Below are positions 46,412-55,346 of a stretch of 64,000 nucleotides of DNA, one piece after another. Origin of the DNA: Dactylosporangium sucinum (GTDB lineage: Bacteria; Actinomycetota; Actinomycetes; Mycobacteriales; Micromonosporaceae); contig NZ_BMPI01000051.1 of assembly GCF_014647515.1 (NCBI RefSeq), forward strand, positions 1-64,000, in the 5' to 3' direction. The position numbers and the translations under genes are program-made. Position 1 is the first letter of the stretch, and every line of letters starts with the position of its first letter. The notes under the pieces are model-generated. The model was not told where the DNA came from. It saw only the letters and a program-made list of their open reading frames with translations, and ran no database searches.

Positions 46412-46431
46412 CGGCCCCCCGCGGATCATCG

Positions 46432-47106
46432 TCAGGCCCAGTGCACGGGCGGCAGGCCGGCCTCGTCGAGCGCCGCGTTGACCTGGCTGAACGGCCGCGA
46501 GCCGAGGAAGCCCGCCGGGTTCATCGGGCTGGGGTGCCCGGCCTCGATGATGCGATGCTGCGAATTGGTCACCAGCGCCGCCTTCTTGCGGGCATAGCTG
46601 CCCCACAGCACGAACACGACCCGCCGGTCGAGCGAGTCGAGCGCCTTGATCGCGGCGTCGGTGAAGTGCTCCCAGCCGCGGCCCGCGTGCGACGCGGCCT
46701 TGCCGGCGCGGACCGTCAGCACCGCGTTGAGCAGCAGGACGCCGTCGGCCGCCCACGGGGTCAGGTCGCCGTTGGACGGCGGGGTCACCCCGAGGTCCTC
46801 GCGCAGCTCCTTGTAGACGTTGCGCAGCGACGGCGGCACCGACACGCCCGGGCGCACCGAGAAGCTCAGCCCGTGGGCCTGGCCCTCCTTGAAATACGGA
46901 TCCTGGCCCAGGATCAGCACCCGGGCCTGCTCGGGCGAGCACAGCCGGAACGCCGTGAACAGGTCGGGAAGCGGCGGATAGACGGGGCCGGCCGCATACT
47001 CGGCCTCCACGAACGCCTCCAGCTTGTGCACCACCTCGAGGTCGAGATGCGGCTTCATCAGGTCCCGCCAACCGGCGGGCAGCAGTTCCAGCAGATCCAA
47101 CGACAT
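46432..47106 (-). CDS. ung: Uracil-DNA glycosylase (family 1)
   Basis: The enzyme removes uracil from DNA in base-excision repair. The 224-residue protein has the water-activating motif VLILGQDPYFKEGQAHGLSF (GQDPY, usually followed by H) and LLLNAVLTVRAG. The uracil-binding region is VFVLWGSYARKK, and the active-site His loop is GHPSPMNPAGF (HPSPxS in most). The ATG at 47106 fits the family's start (MSLDLLELLPAGWRDLM). The MacS-like kinase gene begins just after its stop, so the two are probably one transcript. Family 1 enzymes are usual in actinomycetes. Confidence 0.95.
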   Translation of the reverse strand: MSLDLLELLPAGWRDLMKPHLDLEVVHKLEAFVEAEYAAGPVYPPLPDLFTAFRLCSPEQARVLILGQDPYFKEGQAHGLSFSVRPGVSVPPSLRNVYKELREDLGVTPPSNGDLTPWAADGVLLLNAVLTVRAGKAASHAGRGWEHFTDAAIKALDSLDRRVVFVLWGSYARKKAALVTNSQHRIIEAGHPSPMNPAGFLGSRPFSQVNAALDEAGLPPVHWA

Positions 47107-47276
47107 GCCCGGCACTCTACGAAACCGGTACGACAAAATCCGGCCGGGTAACGTCGAGCGGCCGACATCGAAGCGCGGCTTCTCGCACGCGGGCGGGGCA
47201 GAGGTCGCTCCCGTCGACGCGGTGCATTCTGGACGAATGCCCGCACGTCGGGCCGGGGAGCCGGGAGACTGGACGG

Positions 47277-48590
47277 GTGACACACGTTGGACCGGTGGGT
47301 GGGGGCAACGAGCCGCTGACCGTGCTCTGGGCCTGGCGGCAGGCGAATCTCGAACAAGCCGCCCACGAGCGCCCACCGGCGCCCGGACGGCCGCGTCAGC
47401 GGCAACAAGATCGTCCGCAGGACAGTCTTGCACAGGACGGGCCGGTGGACGGGCCGAAAGCGGGCGATCAGGGGTACCTTTCCCAGCTCCAGGCGAAGCT
47501 GCGCGAGCGCGCCGACCCGCGGCGGATCGTCGAGCGACTCGCCGGCACCCCGCCCAAGCGGCGCACCGTCCTGCACGCCGCCGTCGCCCACGACCCCGCG
47601 GCGGCCGAGCGCGGCTTCGCCTGGCTGCTCGAGCACTTCGACCAGCCGAGCGCCGTGGTGCCGGCCCTGGCCCCGTACGCTCCGGCGCTCGACGCGCTGA
47701 CGGGCGCCCGGGGCCGGCAGTTCGAGCTGTTCGCCGAGTCACTGCTCGACGCCGTCCGGGCCGAGGGGGAGTGGTCCGACGACGACGAGCTCGCCTGGCG
47801 GGACGCGTGGCGCTTCGCGGTCGGCTGGCTGCGCCAGGGCGCCCAGTTGTTCCACGGCGAGGCGCCGTTCTGGACCGGCACCGTCCTCGCGCACGACCGG
47901 CGCCGCGACGACGTGGCCGTGCTCACCGTGCGCACCGACCTGCCGTACCCCTTCCGAGCCGGCCAGCGCGCCATCGTCGAGGCGCACCAGGTGCCCGGCG
48001 CCTGGCGGGCCTGCTGGATCGGCGACCCGCCGGCCGAGGACCACCGCATCGAGATCCACGTGCAGGCCCTCCCCGGCGACGACGCCACCGGCGTCCTCGT
48101 GCGCGACACCCGCCCCGGCGACCCCATCCGCCTCCACCGCGCCGAGGGCGACTTCGTCATCGGGAGCGGCTCCGCCGGGGCCGTGCTCGTCGTCGCCGAG
48201 GACGTGCACGTCACGCCGGTCAAGGCCCTGCTGTCGGGGCTCGCCGAGCGGGGCGACGAGCGCGTGGTACACCTCTTCTGGGGCGTCTCCGTCCGCGACG
48301 ACCTCTACGACCTGGAGTCCCTGCGCGAGCACGCCGCCCGCTGCGCCCACGCCACCGTCCACCCGGTCGTCGCCCGCGGCCCCGCCCACCCGTACCTCAG
48401 CGGCTCCCTGGCCCAGGTCGTCGTCGACTTCGCCGAGTGGACCTCCCACGACGTCTACCTGAGCGGCTCCCCCTTCGCGGTGGGCGTCCTGCGCACCATG
48501 CTCCTCCAGCGCCGCGTCGCCGGGCAGCGCATCCACACCGTCACCCTGGAACCGTTCACCGCGGACGCCACCCCGTCATCGTCGCGGTGA
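47277..48590 (+). CDS. Flavohaemoglobin-like protein with degenerate globin and FNR module
   Basis: This 437-residue protein has an N-terminal 65-residue polar stretch and a helical globin-like domain (about 66-185; FAESLLDAVRAEG resembles the G helix of flavohaemoglobins). A ferredoxin-reductase-type module follows. In the globin part I see no KH...EHY pattern, so the proximal haem His seems absent. In the reductase part the FAD motif RxYS is RACW; the pyridine nucleotide end is present (YLSGSPFAVGVLRTML). It may bind ligands differently from NO dioxygenases. GTG at 47277 follows GGGAGACT. It overlaps the sortase gene end by 35 bases. Confidence 0.7.
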   Translation: MTHVGPVGGGNEPLTVLWAWRQANLEQAAHERPPAPGRPRQRQQDRPQDSLAQDGPVDGPKAGDQGYLSQLQAKLRERADPRRIVERLAGTPPKRRTVLHAAVAHDPAAAERGFAWLLEHFDQPSAVVPALAPYAPALDALTGARGRQFELFAESLLDAVRAEGEWSDDDELAWRDAWRFAVGWLRQGAQLFHGEAPFWTGTVLAHDRRRDDVAVLTVRTDLPYPFRAGQRAIVEAHQVPGAWRACWIGDPPAEDHRIEIHVQALPGDDATGVLVRDTRPGDPIRLHRAEGDFVIGSGSAGAVLVVAEDVHVTPVKALLSGLAERGDERVVHLFWGVSVRDDLYDLESLREHAARCAHATVHPVVARGPAHPYLSGSLAQVVVDFAEWTSHDVYLSGSPFAVGVLRTMLLQRRVAGQRIHTVTLEPFTADATPSSSR

Positions 48591-49641
48591 CGACGGTGTT
48601 CGCGAGGTAGCTGCGCTGGCGCTGGTCGAACGTCCCCCCGCACGTCACCAGCCGCAGCTGCGCCTTCGCCGCCGGCCCGTACACCAGGTCGGCCGGGAAG
48701 TCCGTCTTCGGGAACATCCGCACCGAGTCCACCCGGAAGCTGACCGCCGACCCGTCCGCCCGCGACACGCTGACCTCGTCCCCGACCTTGAGCCGCCCCA
48801 GCTGGTAGAACACGGCCGGCCCGGTCGCCGCCGTGTCGACGTGCCCGACCAGCACCGAGTTGCCGGCCTCCCCGGGCGTGGGCCCCCGCCGGTACCACCC
48901 GACCTCCTTCGGCGTCGCCAGCGGCGGCGCCTCGAGCATCCCGACCTGGTCGACGTCGACGTTGCGCACCGGCGCGTCGACCCCGATGGCTCCGACCGCC
49001 AGCCGCACCGGCACCGAGGCGGGCGCCGTGACCGCGGCCCCGATCCCGGCCGACGCCCCGGCGGCCGTCGGCACGTACGGCGGCGCCGTCCCGGCGAAGG
49101 ACGTCCCGATGAGCGAGACCCCGCACACCACGGTCGCGATGAGCGCCAGGGCGGTGGTCCCCCGCCAGGATCCGTCCGGCCGCATGAGGAACCGCTCGCC
49201 CCGCCGCCGAGCATGCCGGTGTACCGCGGGCGCCCCGCCCCGGCGCCGCCCGCCCGCGTGGCGCCCGGCACCCCTGCTCGTTGGCGCCGCCGGCCCACCC
49301 CCGGCAAACGGCCCGGCGTCACCGGCGGCGTGCCGCCCGCTCCCGTTCATCGTCGGGGGCCGTGGCGGCCAGGCCACCTGCGACTGCGCCGCCGCCCATC
49401 GCTGCGGCGGGTCCGTGCGCCATGCCACCCCCGGACTCGTATGACGGATATGTCCGTAATATCCGGCGGGAACGAGCGCCGCGGCCGCCCCGCCGGCGCC
49501 CACAGGCGAGCGTCCCGCGGAGACCGGCGCCGGCGGCACCGCGCCCGGCACCGGCGCCGGCGGCCAGCTGCCCATCGGCGGTCCCGGTGCCGTCCGGGTC
49601 GGGGCGGTGGCGCGGGCGTGGCGGCTGCGGTACGCGGTCAC
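48556..49641 (-). CDS. Class F sortase with long N-terminal extension
   Basis: Sortases link proteins to the cell wall. The catalytic domain (from about residue 200) shows VPVRLAVGAIGVDAPV, NSVLVGHVDTAATG (catalytic His), LRLVTCGGTFD (catalytic Cys) and a later Arg. A membrane helix precedes it (ALALIATVVCGVSLIGTSF, near 165). Before the helix are about 150 Pro/Gly/Arg-rich residues, unusual for class F. The GTG start at 49641 overlaps the upstream gene's stop as GTGA, so the extended form is likely real, though a later start near residue 153 (MRPDGSWRG) would give a standard enzyme. It probably processes the protein encoded just upstream. Confidence 0.85.
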   Translation of the reverse strand: MTAYRSRHARATAPTRTAPGPPMGSWPPAPVPGAVPPAPVSAGRSPVGAGGAAAALVPAGYYGHIRHTSPGVAWRTDPPQRWAAAQSQVAWPPRPPTMNGSGRHAAGDAGPFAGGGPAAPTSRGAGRHAGGRRRGGAPAVHRHARRRGERFLMRPDGSWRGTTALALIATVVCGVSLIGTSFAGTAPPYVPTAAGASAGIGAAVTAPASVPVRLAVGAIGVDAPVRNVDVDQVGMLEAPPLATPKEVGWYRRGPTPGEAGNSVLVGHVDTAATGPAVFYQLGRLKVGDEVSVSRADGSAVSFRVDSVRMFPKTDFPADLVYGPAAKAQLRLVTCGGTFDQRQRSYLANTVVTATMTGWRPR

Positions 49642-50210
49642 GGCAAGCCGTCGGGCCGGCGGCGCAGGATCAGCGCCCCTGCCGCGCCGATGACCAGCAT
49701 GCCGCCGCCGGTGGCCATCAGGGCCCGGTTCACGCCGCGCGAGGTCGAGCCGCCGCCCGCCGGCACCGCGCCCGTCGGCGAGACGACCAGCTGGACGACC
49801 GACGAGGTGCCGTCGGCGCAGTCCAGGCTCACGAGGAACGTCCCGGGGCTGATGGTCGTGGGGATGGTCACCGACACCGAGAACACCCCGCTGGTCGTGC
49901 CCGGCGTCATCGGGATCTGCGCGTCGAGGCCCAGCACGGTGCCCGCGACGTCGGCCGAGCGCACGCCCACGGCGCAGACGATGCTGAACGTGACGCGGCC
50001 GCCGGGCTGGGTCGTCTCCGGGCTGACCGACCCGATCGGGCTGGCCGGCGAGACCGTCGCCGTCGGGGAGGCCGAGGTCGAGGCCGAGGCCGAGGCTGAG
50101 GGCGAGGGCGAGGCCGACGCTGACGCGCTCGGGTCGGCCGCCGCGGCGCCCGGCAGCACGAGGAGCGCGGTCACGCCGCCCAGCGCGGCGCCGCAGAGCA
50201 TTCGTCGCAT
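49638..50210 (-). CDS. Secreted membrane-anchored protein, possible sortase partner
   Basis: This 190-residue protein has a signal peptide (MRRMLCGAALGGVTALLVLP, cleavage near AAA), a Ser/Ala/Pro repeat (SASASASPSPSASASAS) and one Ig-like extracellular domain. That domain contains GGRVTFSIVCAVGVRS and GTFLVSLDCADGTSS, with two Cys. A C-terminal helix (ALMATGGGMLVIGAAGALIL) is followed by RRRPDGLP. The ending looks like a sortase signal, but there is no LPXTG; AVPAGGG stands in that place. It is coupled to the sortase by GTGA. Either the sortase recognises a different motif or the protein stays in the membrane. Confidence 0.75.
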   Translation of the reverse strand: MRRMLCGAALGGVTALLVLPGAAAADPSASASASPSPSASASASTSASPTATVSPASPIGSVSPETTQPGGRVTFSIVCAVGVRSADVAGTVLGLDAQIPMTPGTTSGVFSVSVTIPTTISPGTFLVSLDCADGTSSVVQLVVSPTGAVPAGGGSTSRGVNRALMATGGGMLVIGAAGALILRRRPDGLP

Positions 50211-50495
50211 GGGTTCATTGGCCGGGAACCCCGGGTGAACGCTCGACACCCCGGGCGGGCGAACACAGCGGCCAGCGGGCGTCCACGAAAAGATGGCCTG
50301 GTTTCACCCACGATGGGACGATGAAGTCCTGGGGTACGGCGCGGTTACGAGTAGGAAATGTCGCAGTGACGCGCCCCGGCTGCCGGTGGGACGGATGCAT
50401 CTGGAATCCTGCCGGTCGGCGCCATAAGCGCCGGTCGCGGGCAATGGCGGCCGCGGCCATGAGCCGGACTGCGGGACGAGACGGGAACGACGCGC

Positions 50496-51779
<1,284 letters not shown>

Positions 51780-51903
51780 AGACCCGCAGCGCCAACCGGT
51801 TCTTGCTCGTTTGTCTACTTGACGGAGATCGACCCCGGCTGTCTCATACATGAGTCTGTCTGGGGTCGTTGTCCGTTTTATCGACAGGAGCAAACTGAGC
51901 CAA

Positions 51904-52569
51904 ATGAGCGCGCCAACGTTGTCGCCGCTGCTGACCGCCGCCGTGCAGGACCGGACGTCCGGTGCGACCGGCGTGGCCAGGCAGGTCCTCGACGGTCTCG
52001 CCGAGTTCGTGCACGACCCGCCGGCGCTGCGCACCGTGGTCGCGCCCCTGCCGGGACTGCTGCCCGGCTACGCCTCGATGTGGCACATCGCCCGGGCCGC
52101 CAACAGCGCCGACCCGGGGCCCGCCCTGCGTGCGATCCGCGATCAGCTCGACACCGACGTCGAGCGGAGCGTCGCGACCGCGACCCGGCTGATGCACCAG
52201 CGCGGCGGCTGGGCCCGCACCGCGCCGAGCAGTGCCCTCGTGAAGGCGGTCGTCGCCGGCCTGCCCGCCGGGACCGTCGACGTCCCCGGCACCGAGGGCC
52301 TGCAGCCGGTCACCGGCCTCGCCGGCGCCGACGCGATCAGCCCGACCCGGGTCCTCAACATCAAGGGCACGCTCGCACTGGCGCGCAGCGTCCCCACGAT
52401 CGTGGTGACCACCTCGCTGAAGCTCGTGCCCGAGTCCGTCTTCGGCGGCCTCGGCTCGCCGCTGTTCGAGCGGATCCCGCTCGACGCCTTCTGGGCGGTC
52501 GTCCTCGACGGCGAGCTGCTGACCCCGGCCGAGGTGTCCCGGCGGGCGGCCCAGCTACCCGCCGGATGA
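51904..52569 (+). CDS. IF-2B / MtnA-like protein, short form
   Basis: This 221-residue protein resembles the eIF2B-alpha/methylthioribose-1-phosphate isomerase family. It shows DRTSGATGVARQVLDGLAEF, RAIRDQLDTDV, then GADAISPTRVLNIKGTLALA (family pattern GAD-x-I...NK-GT), VPTIVVTTSLKLVPE, and DAFWAVVLDGELLTPAEV. The usual catalytic Cys and much of the middle domain appear to be missing, since the family is normally 300 or more residues. It may be a degenerate sugar-phosphate-binding protein. ATG at 51904; an earlier ATG at 51850 also lacks a close ribosome site. A strong terminator follows at 52737. Confidence 0.6.
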   Translation: MSAPTLSPLLTAAVQDRTSGATGVARQVLDGLAEFVHDPPALRTVVAPLPGLLPGYASMWHIARAANSADPGPALRAIRDQLDTDVERSVATATRLMHQRGGWARTAPSSALVKAVVAGLPAGTVDVPGTEGLQPVTGLAGADAISPTRVLNIKGTLALARSVPTIVVTTSLKLVPESVFGGLGSPLFERIPLDAFWAVVLDGELLTPAEVSRRAAQLPAG

Positions 52570-52637
52570 TGTTGCACCGGTAGTGCGCCGGACCCGTTGC
52601 GCCACTGCGGTTCTGTTCGATCGTGTGCGGATCTGTC

Positions 52638-52650
52638 CTCCACAGTGGAC
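52638..52650. promoter_or_regulatory. CTCCACAGTGGAC motif, site 1
   Basis: The 13-base word contains the palindrome TCCACAGTGGA. The same word occurs at 55249-55261. Both are followed by CGTCGC..AAGA and GCACGAT before a membrane-protein gene. Here the next gene starts at 52854. A shared regulator site is inferred from two copies only. Confidence 0.35.
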
Positions 52651-52736
52651 ACTTCCCGAACGTCGCCAAGACGGCACGATTTAGGGGCTGTGGAGCGGCG
52701 CGCGGTGGAGTACATTGCGTGGCAACCCAAGGACAG

Positions 52737-52772
52737 CCGGGGCCGCCGCTTCCCCCGTGGCGGCGGCCCCGG
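52737..52772 (+). terminator. Strong hairpin terminator
   Basis: CCGGGGCCGCCGC (52737-52749) pairs with GGCGGCGGCCCCGG (52759-52772), with a short pyrimidine loop, followed by CCTTTG. It lies about 165 bases after the IF-2B-like gene and 80 bases before the next gene. The long gap before it holds no gene that I can support. Confidence 0.7.
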
Positions 52773-52853
52773 CCTTTGCCGTGATGTGGGGTTTCGCGCG
52801 CCCGCCGGTGCCCGCAGGGTTTCGCGCACGTCGATGCGGGAGAAGACTTCGCC

Positions 52854-53633
52854 ATGACGACCGTCCAGATCCCGCCGCGCCACGCCGCGCCCTCCGGCCC
52901 GCCGCCGCGCACGGTCTGGCTCATCGGCGGCATGATCGCGCTGGCCGTGGTGGTCCTGGCCGTCGTCGCCGTTGTTGTGTACCGAACAGGTCCGCAAAAC
53001 CCCGCCGACGCCCGCGACCACGTGGTCAGCGCTCCCGCGGCGGGTCGCGACGCGGCCGTGCTCGACCTGCTCAGCGGCGCCACCGCGGTCACCGTCAAGG
53101 CGGCCGACCTCGGCGACCGGCTGTTCGAGGCCGAGACCCCGCGCGACGGCCGGCTGGCGCCGCGGGCCAAGGTCACCGACGACGGCGTGGTCCAGTTGAC
53201 CCTCGACGGCGACAGCGGCGGCCCCGGCGGCGCGGCCGTGGAGGTCCGCCTCAACCGCGGCGTCCGCTGGACGGTCCGCTTCACCGCCGGCGCCAACGCG
53301 AGCACCGCCGACCTGCGCGACCTCGGCAACCTCGCCGCGGTCGAGTATGTCGGCGGCGTCGCCGCGGTGGACCTGACCCTGCCGGCCGCGCACGGCACGG
53401 TGCCCGTCCGCCTGTCCGGCGGCGCGAACACGGTGGCCCTGCACGCCCCGAAGGGCACCCCGGTGCGGGTCCGGGCGGGCGGCGGAGCGGGTGCGGTGAC
53501 CCTCGACGGCGCCGGCAACAACGGCGTCGCGGCCGGCGCCACGTTCGCGTCGGCGGGCTGGGACGCCGCAGCCGACCGTTACGACCTGGACGCCACGTCG
53601 GGCGTCGGCACGATCACGGTCGACCACATGTAG
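52854..53633 (+). CDS. Membrane-anchored extracytoplasmic protein of unknown function
   Basis: This 259-residue protein has a short cytoplasmic Pro-rich N-terminus, one membrane helix (TVWLIGGMIALAVVVLAVVA) and a beta-rich external domain. The repeating pattern of the latter (AVTVKAADLGDRL, VEVRLNRGVRWTVRF, VDLTLPAAHGTVPVRLSGGA, VRVRAGGGAGAVTLDGAG) resembles a DUF4097-like beta-solenoid. No catalytic motif is seen. ATG at 52854 is preceded by GGGAGAAGA. It converges with the STAS gene. The leader carries a CTCCACAGTGGAC motif shared with another membrane-protein gene. Confidence 0.7.
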   Translation: MTTVQIPPRHAAPSGPPPRTVWLIGGMIALAVVVLAVVAVVVYRTGPQNPADARDHVVSAPAAGRDAAVLDLLSGATAVTVKAADLGDRLFEAETPRDGRLAPRAKVTDDGVVQLTLDGDSGGPGGAAVEVRLNRGVRWTVRFTAGANASTADLRDLGNLAAVEYVGGVAAVDLTLPAAHGTVPVRLSGGANTVALHAPKGTPVRVRAGGGAGAVTLDGAGNNGVAAGATFASAGWDAAADRYDLDATSGVGTITVDHM

Positions 53634-53655
53634 GACGCAGGAACGGGGCGGGCGG

Positions 53656-54042
53656 TCAGCCACGCTCCGGAAGGCTGATGACGCCCGCGCCGGAGACCGG
53701 GGCGTCCTCGGGCAGCTCCGGCAGGCCGAACAGGTCGGTCAGGCCGGTCACCTGCAGCAGGCGGTGCACGAACGGTGACGGGCTGCTCACCACCATCACG
53801 CCACCGTGCTCGCGGGTCTTGTTGTTGATCGCGACCAGCGTCCCGATGCCGATCGAGTCCATGAACGGGACCCGTCGCAGGTCCACGGTCAGCGTCCGGG
53901 GCCGGTACGCATCCACGGTGTCGAGGACCACCGACCGTAACGCCCCCACGGTGGCCGCTTCCAGCGGCCCGAGCACTTCCACCACGATCGTGCTGTCCGG
54001 ACCGTCGTCGGAGCGGTGAGTCCGGACCATTGCGTCGCCCAT
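53656..54042 (-). CDS. STAS-domain anti-sigma factor antagonist
   Basis: This 128-residue protein is a single STAS domain as in SpoIIAA/RsbV. The phosphorylatable Ser is in VPFMDSIGIGTLVAI (DS). The alternating fold is clear: VVEVLGPLEAATVGALR, TLTVDLRRVP, GGVMVVSSPSPFVHRLLQV, LTDLFGL. Such proteins free a sigma factor by binding an anti-sigma kinase when unphosphorylated. No kinase partner is adjacent. ATG at 54042 is used; a second ATG four codons later is possible. It lies after the cation antiporter gene on the same strand, 35 bases downstream of it. Confidence 0.92.
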   Translation of the reverse strand: MGDAMVRTHRSDDGPDSTIVVEVLGPLEAATVGALRSVVLDTVDAYRPRTLTVDLRRVPFMDSIGIGTLVAINNKTREHGGVMVVSSPSPFVHRLLQVTGLTDLFGLPELPEDAPVSGAGVISLPERG

Positions 54043-54077
54043 TCGACCCGCGTACCCAACCGGTCGAAGAGGAAACG

Positions 54078-55043
54078 TCACGGATTCGCGGAGATCAACA
54101 GTGGCAGGATCGCGGCGTACGCGCACAGCAGCACCGCCGCCTCGGGCCGGGTGATCCGGCTGCCCCGCTTGAGCAGCAGCCAGGCCAGGGCCGCCGCCAG
54201 CACCATCGCGGTGACGGCCGCGAAGCCGAACGGCGCGATCGTGTCGCCGCCCGCCGCCAGGCCCACGACCGCCCCGCCGATCAGGCTGTTGAACAGATTG
54301 CTGCCGAGCAGGTTGCCGACCATGAGGTCGCCCTCGCCGCGCCGCTGGGCCTGCACGGACGTCATCAGCTCGGGCAGCGACGTGCCGACCGCCACGAGCG
54401 TGAAGCCGATGACCGTGTCGCTCACGCCCCACCGCGACGCGAGCGTGCTGGCGTTGGCGACCAGCAGCTGGGCCCCGCCGAGGGTCGCGGCCAGGCCGAG
54501 CAGCGTCCGGCAGGCCTCGACCCACCAGCGGTCGGGCGGCGGGGACGGCTCGACGAACGCGGCCACGTCGTCCGGGAGCGGATCATCCGGCGGTACCCGG
54601 GACAGGCGGCCCAGCAGGAGGAGCGCGCCCAGGCTGAGCGCTGCCAGCAGTACCCCCGCCACGAATTTCATGCCGACCAGCGCGAAGGCGCCGAAGACGG
54701 CGACGGCGGCCACCATCAGCGGGGCCTCGCGCACCGGCACCGACGAGCGGACCAGCACCGGCGAGACGATCGCGACGACCCCGAGGATCAGCGTTACGTT
54801 GAGGATGTTCGATCCGACGAGGTTGCCCAGCGCGAGCCCGGCGTTGCCCTGCACGGCGGCGGTCCCGGAGACGACGAACTCCGGCGCGCTGGTGCCGAGC
54901 CCGATGACGATGACCCCGACGATCACGGGCGCGACCCGCAGCACGGTGGCCAGCCGCCCGGCCCCGACGACCAGCTGATCGGCGCCGACGGTGAGCAGGG
55001 CCAGGCCGGCGATGCCGAGCACGACCACCAACAGGGTCGACAT
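54078..55043 (-). CDS. Calcium/sodium antiporter (CaCA family)
   Basis: This 321-residue exchanger has two inverted halves, each with the CaCA alpha repeat: GLGTSAPEFVVSG with GNLVGSNILNVTLILG in the first, and VGTSLPELMTSV with GNLLGSNLFNSLIGG in the second. About ten membrane helices are visible, joined by a central acidic loop (PPDDPLPDDVAAFVEP). It exchanges Ca2+ for Na+ or H+. The ATG at 55043 is preceded at once by AGGAGGCGG; an ATG four codons earlier is possible. A perfect 10-base-arm hairpin (55199-55234) lies upstream. Confidence 0.93.
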   Translation of the reverse strand: MSTLLVVVLGIAGLALLTVGADQLVVGAGRLATVLRVAPVIVGVIVIGLGTSAPEFVVSGTAAVQGNAGLALGNLVGSNILNVTLILGVVAIVSPVLVRSSVPVREAPLMVAAVAVFGAFALVGMKFVAGVLLAALSLGALLLLGRLSRVPPDDPLPDDVAAFVEPSPPPDRWWVEACRTLLGLAATLGGAQLLVANASTLASRWGVSDTVIGFTLVAVGTSLPELMTSVQAQRRGEGDLMVGNLLGSNLFNSLIGGAVVGLAAGGDTIAPFGFAAVTAMVLAAALAWLLLKRGSRITRPEAAVLLCAYAAILPLLISANP

Positions 55044-55198
55044 CCGCCTCCTCATCGCGTCGCGCCCACCTGGCTGGACACCATACCGGCCGGCCCGTCG
55101 CGGCCCGGCCGGGCGGTCGCGAAACCCGAAATCGTTTCCGGGAGTTTCAGGCCCCCGCACGGCTGGCGGAAACGCCCGGCGGGCCTTACAGTTTTCAT

Positions 55199-55234
55199 CG
55201 AGACCGGCGTCTTCCCCCGTGGATGCCGGTCTCG
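55199..55234. promoter_or_regulatory. Perfect 10-bp-arm hairpin between antiporter and zinc-ribbon genes
   Basis: CGAGACCGGC (55199-55208) and GCCGGTCTCG (55225-55234) flank a 16-base loop. It lies 156 bases upstream of the antiporter gene on one strand and 113 bases upstream of the zinc-ribbon gene on the other. It might be a leader structure for either gene. I could not match it to a known manganese or other cation riboswitch. Confidence 0.45.
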
Positions 55235-55248
55235 CCCATTTCCGGGCC

Positions 55249-55261
55249 CTCCACAGTGGAC
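55249..55261. promoter_or_regulatory. CTCCACAGTGGAC motif, site 2
   Basis: This is identical to site 1 (52638-52650). It is followed by CGTCGCAAGA and GCACGATAGGTT, where TAGGTT (55315-55320) could be a -10 element for the gene at 55347. Confidence 0.35.
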
Positions 55262-55346
55262 GACCCGCTGTGCGACGACACTGTCGGGCGTCGCAAGAGT
55301 TTGGCGCCGCACGATAGGTTGGCCTCCTACGGAGGGAGGGGTCGCT

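Noticed and set aside
55199-55234. Manganese (yybP-ykoY) riboswitch upstream of the cation antiporter
   Set aside because: I could find only a plain hairpin, not the conserved two-helix core of that riboswitch, on either strand.
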